Positions 16,382 to 22,182 of a stretch of 22,182 nt of DNA are shown here, piece after piece. The stretch is from Stramenopiles sp. TOSAG23-6. Lineage: Eukaryota > Sar. Under the pieces are notes generated by a model. The model was given only the letters and a program-made list of their open reading frames with translations. It did no database searches and was not told where the DNA came from. Position 1 is the first letter of the stretch. Each line of letters begins with the position of its first letter. A program made the translations under genes and the position numbers. Where the stretch lies: the NCBI GenBank assembly GCA_900128565.1, contig LT636018.1, forward strand, positions 1 through 22,182, given 5' to 3'.

Positions 16382-19300
16382 ATGATGCGCACGCTCTTAC
16401 TTCTACTCCTGACAATTGGACTCGGAAGTACCCATGCCACCGGCCGCTCATTTAAAGGCTTTACTGTTGAAAAGGAGTACCGAGCAACGGCTCAAGAAGG
16501 AGACACATTTATAGTTTACATTCGTGTAAGTGAAGATGACGTTTACAAGAGAACACAATCCTACGGTGTGACTACTAAAACCGCACGCATAATTGTTGAA
16601 GAATTAAAGTCGAATGAATTCTCCAAGGAAGTTTTCCCATTGAAACCTGCCAAACATGAGGTGAAACAGAACGAAGGTGGCAACATTTGCTTTCACTCTG
16701 ATTCAACAAGAATTGATTCTTGCCTTCAGAGTGGTTGTAAGTGGTGTAAAATACCTAGTCTTTTGCCCGGAACGGAACGATACAGTCATTGTAATATGAA
16801 AAATGTTGAAGGATACTCGTGCTTTGATGAAGCAGAGTATGAAACTCTCAGCGAATGTGAGAAAAAAGTTAAAGTTTTGGAAGAAAATTTCTTTCAAAAA
16901 TTGGACCAAGGTGAAACGGAGCTTCTTCAATATTTGATTCCAAAGTCTAATTTAGATGATTTTTTGAAGAACGGTTTTTGCGTACAGCATGCCGCAAAAT
17001 ATGGACGTAAACAACAGAAAGCGTTTTTGCGTTTATATGATGTCATGAATTCTTGGATGTCAATCGATGATCTTGAATATACATCAAAAGAGAGAAGAAT
17101 GGTTGTGATTCTATCTTTTGCTCGTGAAGTAAACGCAATTTTTGGAACTCGAGACGTTGGTATCGTTATACAATATGCATACACTACTTTATATAATTTT
17201 CGTGCACTTGATGAATCGGAACCAATTATAATGCGCTACAAGAATGTCATCAAGAATGCTAAAAACCATACTCCAGATGACGTTGTCGGTATTAATGGTA
17301 CGCAGGAAAAAATGGAATCATTTCCATGTCAACACTGTAACTTGAGTGGGGGATTTCCTGATATGGATGTGTTGAACATGAAAGATGCAATCATAATTGA
17401 CCTAAGTGATAACCACATGTCTGGAACAATCCCACAAGATATCGGCGAATTGACTGAATTACGATTTTTAAACCTCTCTAACAATAATTTTCATGGCGAA
17501 ATACCGATTGAAATTTGTAAGTTGAAAAATCTTATTAAATTGGATCTATCGCGTAATAAGTTGAGTGGAAAAATTCCTGCCTGTCTATCTGAGATGAAGT
17601 TGGATATGGATGTGCTAAGAGCTATAAAAGAGGAATCAGATAAACAGAAGGAATTAGAAAAAAATGTCAACCAATTAGACGAAATAAAAAAAGAGATGGA
17701 TGTGCTAAGAGCTATAAAAGAGGAATCAGATAAACAGAAGGAAGTAGAAAAAAATGTCGACGATTTAAACAGCTTGTCGTCGGCCGAGGACGAGGACGGC
17801 TTCTACTCGGCAGAAGAAGTCGAAGGAGCGGTGGCAGCGGTGGCTTCAGCACGCCGAGAAGTAAAAAAAGAGATTTCGAAACTGCAAAGCGAACCTGATG
17901 AGGATTATGTTGCACTCGAAAAAGAAAGATTTGAAGCAAATAAAGCGCTCTCAGATTTTCTAAAAACTGTTCGATTCAGTCCTGTTTTGAAGGAATATGT
18001 TCTTCAAGAAATTGTTTATTCTCCCAGTTTTTGGCAGCTTGAAAAATTCAAGGTAACAATTAATCTCTCCATGAATGAATTGAATGGTGAAGTTTCAAAT
18101 GCATTATTTGAAAATGTGAGATTTGGTGCATATGGGAATAAAGAATTGACGATAGAAGGGTTAGATGGGAAACAATTTCGAGAAGTTGAAGTCACGGAAT
18201 CTATTTTAAAAAACCAGGATTTATCTGATATTCAAATGAGCAAGCGTACAGAAATGTTTTTCAAATTCTGTAGAGATTTTGAGTCTTGTACATTATATGA
18301 GTAAGTTTCAAACCACCTCAAAAATAATTTTACCCTTTCTTCTTTATTATTGTTTATTGACTCTTTATAGCTTGTTGCTTTATTTCACTCATAACAGGAC
18401 CATGAGTTTATCTGGTGGACTTCATTATTATCCAAAACATCAACATTATGTAGCAGGGTATAGTGTTGGTCGCCCACAGTCTTTACGTTTATCAAACACA
18501 TCTTTTGAGCGGGAAAAGAAGAGCAATACACTCGAATTGTATACGTCTAGTCAGATGGACCACAGTGCAGCTTTGTCATATGACACAGATATGTATGAGA
18601 GTGATCATCTCGTGACGGAAACACGGAAATGCTTTAAGGAAAAATCTGACGAGTACATTATCTTGGGTAAGTTGATCTCCAATCTACTTTTGAGCTTCAC
18701 TCAACGTTGAGCGCACTCTTCTTCTTTTTTCTTTAAATGTTTTTTGTATTTTTTTTATTAATTATACACCTTTAATGAATTTCTTTTCACAATCATAGGG
18801 GCGTCTGAGATAAAGGATGGTGTCGAAAAGATAATATCCCAACCGCATGATAAGTATGATACCTTTGTCATGACAGGGCATGGTTCGCAATATGGTATCA
18901 CCCTTAGTGACAACTTCCATCCGACCGTTGGGGATGATCGAGATGTAGGTCTATGGAAAGACATCTCTAGCATGGTGACACCTTTTGGCTCCGTTTTCCT
19001 CATTGGTTGTAAAAATGCACGTTTTTCTAAAGGAAGAGAAGATGCAGAGCAAAGATGGACTAAAGCATATCTAAAGGAATGGTCACAAATGCAAGAAAGA
19101 CAAAATGCAGCAGCTGTTGTAATTCAAACAGCTGTTCGTCGCAAGCAAGAAAGACAAAATGCAGCAGCTGTTGTAATTCAAACAGCTGTTCGTCACAAGC
19201 AAGCTAAACAAGTCGGAGAGGTCGAAAGCAAAGCAATGGGAGATGATATCAGCTCTGATATAGAAACTAAAGTTATTGNTCCTCTTGACACAACACCAAG

Positions 19301-20156
19301 TATTCGTTTTATTATCGAGTTATTTGTTAAAGGTGGCGTCAACTATAAAAGGGATTTCTTTACTTGTGTCCGAGATTACTACCTTCCAGGTCGCGTAATA
19401 CATGGTAGTATTGAAAGTGTTCAAGGACATTTTACGGAATTGAATGCAGACTGTTCGTATAAAACAAATTCAGTTCAATCAGCCGGAATTTCAAATTGTT
19501 CTGATTTGCAAAATGTATCTATGTCAACAGGAATTTGTTGGAGTGATGAAGAAAATCATTCATGCCCTGATGATACAATTCCGACAAATATTGGTATTGC
19601 ATATTCCGAAACTCGTTGGAAGCAATTGTGTTTGTTTGCAGAAACTGCCGAAGCTGAACTTTTGAAAAAGCTTTTCACAGAGAAGCTTAAGACGGAGGCT
19701 ACACTTGATTTCGACGAACGTAGCGTAATTTACACATTTGTTCCACCAACAAGAGACTCATTCGAGCGTGAGATACCTGAAAGTGAACGTCAAACTCGAT
19801 GCGGACCAGGAAGATTCACATCAGAAGAACTCGAGCAAATTGCAGCACATTTTGGCAGCGACGAATCATCCAAAACAAATGTAGTTTCAGAAGAAGAAGC
19901 AAAATCAGTTTCAGAAGAAGCAAAATCAGTTTCAGAAGAAGCAAAATCAGTTTCAGAAGAAAATAAAGAGGTTGTCGTTGGGACATCTGTAGAAGAGAAG
20001 GCACAAATTCAAGATGTAGAAGAGAAGGCACAAATTCAAGATCAGCATACTCAAAACCTTGAAGAACAATTACGAAATACTCAACGTGCGTTGTTTGCAG
20101 TTGTTTCCGTAGCAGTTGCTGTGGTTTTGTTTCAGCAATGGAGGTTATACTCCTGA
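16382..20156 (+). CDS. Signal peptide-LRR-coiled coil-caspase-like His/Cys-IQ-TM protein, three exons
   Basis: Exons 16382-18300, 18398-18666 and 18799-20156 join in phase, giving 1181 residues. Residues 1-20 form a signal peptide (MMRTLLLLLLTIGLGSTHAT). A Cys-rich patch (about 100-150, SCLQSGCKWC) is PSI-like. Plant-type LRRs (IDLSDNHMSGTIPQDIGELT and two more) span about 335-405, followed by a charged coiled coil with a duplicated segment. Exons 2-3 carry TFVMTGHGSQYGI (His757) and SVFLIGCKNA (Cys800). That spacing and strand-HG/strand-C layout recalls clan-CD proteases (caspase, CHAT, gingipain). Two IQ-like units (AAAVVIQTAVRRKQ) at about 823-863, Glu-rich repeats and a C-terminal hydrophobic segment (about 1158-1176) complete it. 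Protease activity is inferred. IQ motifs and a signal peptide imply different compartments, which is odd. Residue at base 19279 is ambiguous. Confidence 0.75.
17606..17758 (+). repeat. 63-bp near-perfect repeat, 90-bp offset, in LRR gene
   Basis: Units 17606-17668 and 17696-17758 differ at one base and encode MDVLRAIKEESDKQKE(L/V)EKNV twice. They extend the coiled coil directly after the LRRs. Confidence 0.95.
17768..17862 (+). other. GC-rich coding patch within AT-rich gene
   Basis: The stretch encoding SLSSAEDEDGFYSAEEVEG and AVAAVASARRE uses almost entirely G/C third positions (GTCGTCGGCCGAGGACGAGG begins it). The sequence on both sides is AT-rich. It follows the duplicated coiled-coil segment. 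It could be an inserted or horizontally derived patch, or a low-complexity expansion. Confidence 0.7.
18301..18397 (+). other. Conventional GT-AG intron 1 of LRR gene
   Basis: Donor GTAAGTTT at 18301 and acceptor ATAACAG at 18395-18397 join phase 2 to phase 2, reading Glu-Thr-Met-Ser. A second acceptor (TTTATAG, ending 18370) is also in frame and would add nine residues. No element core is present. Confidence 0.85.
18667..18798 (+). other. Conventional GT-AG intron 2 of LRR gene
   Basis: Donor GTAAGTTG at 18667 and acceptor ATCATAG ending 18798, after a T-rich tract, join phase 1 to phase 1, reading IILGASEIKDG. No element core is present. Confidence 0.88.
19091..19198 (+). repeat. 54-bp tandem duplication of an IQ-like unit
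   Basis: Units 19091-19144 and 19145-19198, with one mismatch visible, encode ERQNAAAVVIQTAVR(R/H)KQ twice. The duplication created the second IQ-like motif. Confidence 0.95.
19883..19960 (+). repeat. 21-bp tandem repeat, three units plus partial
   Basis: A 21-bp period gives SEEAKSV three times, plus a SEEEAK variant, in a Glu/Lys/Ser-rich linker. Confidence 0.9.
19989..20042 (+). repeat. Perfect 27-bp tandem duplication
   Basis: Units 19989-20015 and 20016-20042 encode VEEKAQIQD twice, just before the C-terminal coiled coil and membrane segment. Confidence 0.95.
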
Positions 20157-20521
20157 AATGAAACTAAATGAAAAAATTTCAATTCATGGTTATCCTCAGA
20201 GAAACTAAATGAAAAGTTAAAGGGGAAAGAGAGAGGAAGATGTGGAGTGTGAATCGTGTAAATGTGAAAGAATGTATTGTATACAAAACTTGTACATAAT
20301 AGTATACAACTGTACATAGAATAAAAAAAATAAAGAGCTTACTCATGTTTTTTTGTTAGGTACGAAATTGTCTATGAAAAAAAAACTAAATTCGGCATTG
20401 AAAAAGTTAAAGTTTTTTTCTCTTTTGTATATCAAAAATGTTAATGTAATGATTTTTTTTATCTTCGCTGTGTCAAATATAATTAATATGAATGGGACTT
20501 TATTACATTTTAACGCAAAAT
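20157..20521. terminator. Convergent 3' intergenic region
   Basis: This 365-bp stretch lies between two convergent genes. AATAAAAAAAATAAAG (20321-20336) is a likely polyadenylation region for the plus-strand LRR gene. GTAATAAAG on the minus strand, close to 20500, is a likely one for the small membrane protein. A copy of the repeated element sits between them. Confidence 0.5.
20346..20406 (-). mobile_element. Introner-like element, intergenic copy
   Basis: On the minus strand it reads CTTTTTCAATGCCGAATTTA, GTTTTTTTTTCATAGACAAT, TTCGTACCTAAC, AAAAAAACATG. It keeps the TTTTTCAW left end, the CATAG variant of the mid-element, and the GTACCTAAC core (plus strand 20355-20363). It lies beyond the apparent polyadenylation signals of both flanking genes, so it is probably not an intron. 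No clear flanking duplication is visible. Confidence 0.7.
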
Positions 20522-21016
20522 TTACTCAGTTTTCCATTCGGGATATGCAAATGCATTCCTATATTCTTCTTTGTCACTATCACTGGGATCACCTGAGCGA
20601 ATGAGTGTCTGTGTGAGTTCTGTAACCCCACGTGGTGACCGTTTCCCTCCCGGATTAACACGCAGAACATGCACTACTTTCCAATAATAAAGTGAAACGA
20701 GAAAAAGAGCTAGATATAGGGCCGCTGATAACCAACACTGTGTGGCAAGTTTACGAGAATAATCGCCTTTGGGATATTTTTCAGGATTCTTATAAACCAC
20801 ATCTGGAATAAACTGTGGTTGAGCCGTGAAAAAAATACCGAAAATTGTTATATTTACAGCTGCGATGAGAGAAAATATAGAACATACTATGGAACACGGT
20901 CGACTATTCCAGATACATGCACCCATACATGTGTGCCCTCCTAGATTTGCAGAGTCTCCAAATCTCAATCTAATTAAAGTCGTAGTCGTTCCTATAAATT
21001 GATGTTTGGTCGGCAT
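20522..21016 (-). CDS. Small two-TM protein, ribonuclease kappa-like
   Basis: The ATG at 21016 gives 164 residues. Two long hydrophobic segments are visible: CSIVCSIFSLIAAVNITIFG with following IFF, and CWLSAALYLALFLVSLYYW. They are separated by a polar loop with PQFIPDV and a Tyr/Lys-rich stretch. This layout (Cys-bearing TM1 ending in GIFF, acidic loop, then a Cys/Ala-rich TM2 with ALYL) matches RNASEK, a small protein described as a ribonuclease and a V-ATPase-associated factor. The N- and C-terminal extensions are longer than in the animal protein of about 100 residues. A generic two-TM protein is the alternative. No intron is visible. Confidence 0.55.
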   Translation of the reverse strand: MPTKHQFIGTTTTLIRLRFGDSANLGGHTCMGACIWNSRPCSIVCSIFSLIAAVNITIFGIFFTAQPQFIPDVVYKNPEKYPKGDYSRKLATQCWLSAALYLALFLVSLYYWKVVHVLRVNPGGKRSPRGVTELTQTLIRSGDPSDSDKEEYRNAFAYPEWKTE

Positions 21017-21212
21017 CGCGCGCCAGTCAGCGTCGACTCAAGTCAATTTCGTCAATTTTGAAATTGAAAAGGTCAAAAAACCGAAAACAGGTGACCACGT
21101 GGCTCGGAGTTCTTCTAAATACTACTAAAACACTATTCGACTTTGGCTCTCGACAAAGGCAATTACCTTACCGGTGTACACTATTGCCAAGCCATTACTT
21201 TTTTCTTTTCTC
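21017..21212. promoter_or_regulatory. Short divergent promoter region
   Basis: This 196-bp gap separates two divergent starts. It has a GC-rich GCGCGCCAGTCAGCGTCGAC next to the minus-strand gene and CAATTTTGAAATTG as an imperfect palindrome. The plus-strand gene's frame is open back to 21174 but the first ATG is at 21213. Confidence 0.4.
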
Positions 21213-22031
21213 ATGCCGGAACCTACAAAAAAGCGTCCCAAGACGTCAGCTGAACAAGAATATACTAATGAAGAACAAAAAAAAATTTACGAAATCCAAG
21301 AAGGAATGAAAGTCCTTGAGGCTATTAAAGATCCAGAGACTCTTGTTGAGCAGCTTGAGCTGGATGATGAAAGACTTGATTGTTTGGCGGCTTTTCTGAA
21401 GCTACCACTACGTGATGGTTTTTTACACGAGAGTCGTAATTCGTATGAAATGCAATTTAGAGGAATTTGTTGTCAAATAGCAATGATAATTGACGGACTT
21501 AGAAAATGCTGGGTTGCTTATCGAAAGGGTGCAGATTCTGTGAAAAGAATCATTAGTGTACTGGAAGAAGCACTACCCCAAACGATTAGCTTTCTTGAGC
21601 AGTTTCCTAAAGCCGGTCTTTTACTTAGTAATTTTATGTTTGACGGCAGTACGTTATATGATGAACCTGAAAATAGCGATGATTGTGATACTACCGTCGA
21701 ATCTGTGGAGAATGATATTCAGAAGTGTCTTATTTGGTTTCAAATATTCGGTAGCTTAAAACAGGAGAAACCTGAAAATAGAACCTTTCCAACTTTCATG
21801 AGAAGCTTTTTATATTCGGATTTACTAAGCGAATTCGATGATAAGAAAATCTATAGTATGTATGAACTGTTCCAGACTTTAAACCAAGAGAACCAACCCG
21901 TGGATAGAACTTTTACTACTTTCTTGAAATACGTAATGTGTATGTCCAATGTAACATTCGATGAATGCTGCGACGATATCCTGGCAATTGATTGTAGCGA
22001 GTCTCGCAGACATACTGCATCAATACGTCAT
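21213..22031 (+). CDS. Unrecognised protein with internal repeat (partial, 3' end outside window)
   Basis: From the ATG at 21213, 273 codons run to a phase-0 GTATGT donor at 22032. The N-terminus is basic (PEPTKKRPKT), which could be a nuclear signal. The rest is helical and acidic, with Cys residues. Two related segments occur: FGSLKQEKPENRTFPTFMRS and, about 50 residues later, FQTLNQENQPVDRTFTTFLK. This shows an internal repeat unit. I do not recognise the family. The downstream intron consists of two tandem element copies, and the following exon is outside the window. Confidence 0.7.
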
Positions 22032-22182
22032 GTATGTTTTATTTTTTTTCAAATTCGAATTTATTTTTTCATAGGGAATTTTGTACCTAACGATTTTTTT
22101 TGAAATATTTTTTTTTTTCAAATTCGATTTTTTTTCGTACGAAATTTTGTACCTAACAAATTTTAGTTTTTTTTTTTTGAAA
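22032..22182 (+). mobile_element. Tandem introner-like elements in the last intron (two copies, truncated by window edge)
   Basis: The donor GTATGTTTTATT leads into a first copy (TCAAATTCGAATTT, TTTCATAGGGAATTTT, GTACCTAAC at 22083-22091, GATTTTTTTTGAAATATT). A second copy follows (TCAAATTCGA, TTTCGTACGAAA, GTACCTAAC at 22149-22157, AAATTTTAG, T run, GAAA). The second copy is near-identical, in inverted orientation, to the start of the window. AAATTTTAG could be a conventional acceptor, but the sequence after it is element-like in both edge copies. Confidence 0.8.

Noticed and set aside
17712-17939. Minus-strand Pro/Leu/Arg-rich frame opposite the GC-rich patch
   Set aside because: Its composition follows from the complement of the acidic/Ala-rich coding patch; there is no start context or homology.
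1-22182. Terminal inverted repeats of a linear plasmid, virus or large transposon
   Set aside because: The terminal sequence is the same short element found at internal sites, and the content is ordinary eukaryotic genes with no replication or capsid genes.

Overview
This is a fragment of the nuclear genome of a eukaryote, most likely a unicellular protist or alga. The sequence is AT-rich and uses the standard stop codons. Genes are monocistronic, lie on both strands, and encode clearly eukaryotic proteins: a SYS1-like Golgi protein, a SNF5/PHD/bromodomain chromatin protein, an amino-acid/auxin-permease-type transporter, and IQ/EF-hand proteins. One gene has two ordinary GT-AG introns. The plant-like leucine-rich repeats and the introner-like elements would fit a heterokont or related alga, but I cannot name the lineage from sequence alone.

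Layout, left to right. An ankyrin-repeat gene (minus) runs off the left edge. SYS1-like (minus) follows and is divergent from a family-16 methyltransferase (plus). Next are a single-exon 1823-residue IQ/EF-hand protein (plus) and a Nudix hydrolase (plus). A three-exon amino-acid transporter (minus) is convergent with the Nudix gene. A two-exon SNF5/zinc-finger/PHD/bromodomain gene (minus) is divergent from a three-exon gene (plus) encoding signal peptide, LRRs, coiled coil, a caspase-like His/Cys pair, IQ motifs and a C-terminal membrane segment. A small two-TM protein resembling ribonuclease kappa (minus) and an unrecognised protein (plus, running off the right edge) complete the window. The genes look like unrelated housekeeping and regulatory genes, not a pathway cluster.

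The most striking signal is a family of about 60-100 bp elements present in at least eight copies. They share the core GTACCTAAC, often preceded by the palindrome TTTCGTACGAAA, with T-rich arms and a left end resembling KTTTTCAT. Five insertion sites behave as introns, and in all five the element lies in the sense orientation of the host gene. At the three sites where both flanking exons can be read, no AG acceptor both keeps the frame and keeps the conserved residues, so these look like introner-type introns with unconventional 3' ends. One further copy lies in reverse orientation inside the Nudix coding sequence, as a 69-bp in-frame insertion flanked by an 11-bp perfect direct repeat. Another copy is intergenic. 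The window begins and ends inside near-identical copies in inverted orientation, which suggests that assembly stopped at the repeat.

Other signals are in-frame tandem duplications in several genes, a recurrent telomere-like motif AGGGTTAGGGCT, and a GC-rich patch in the LRR gene.
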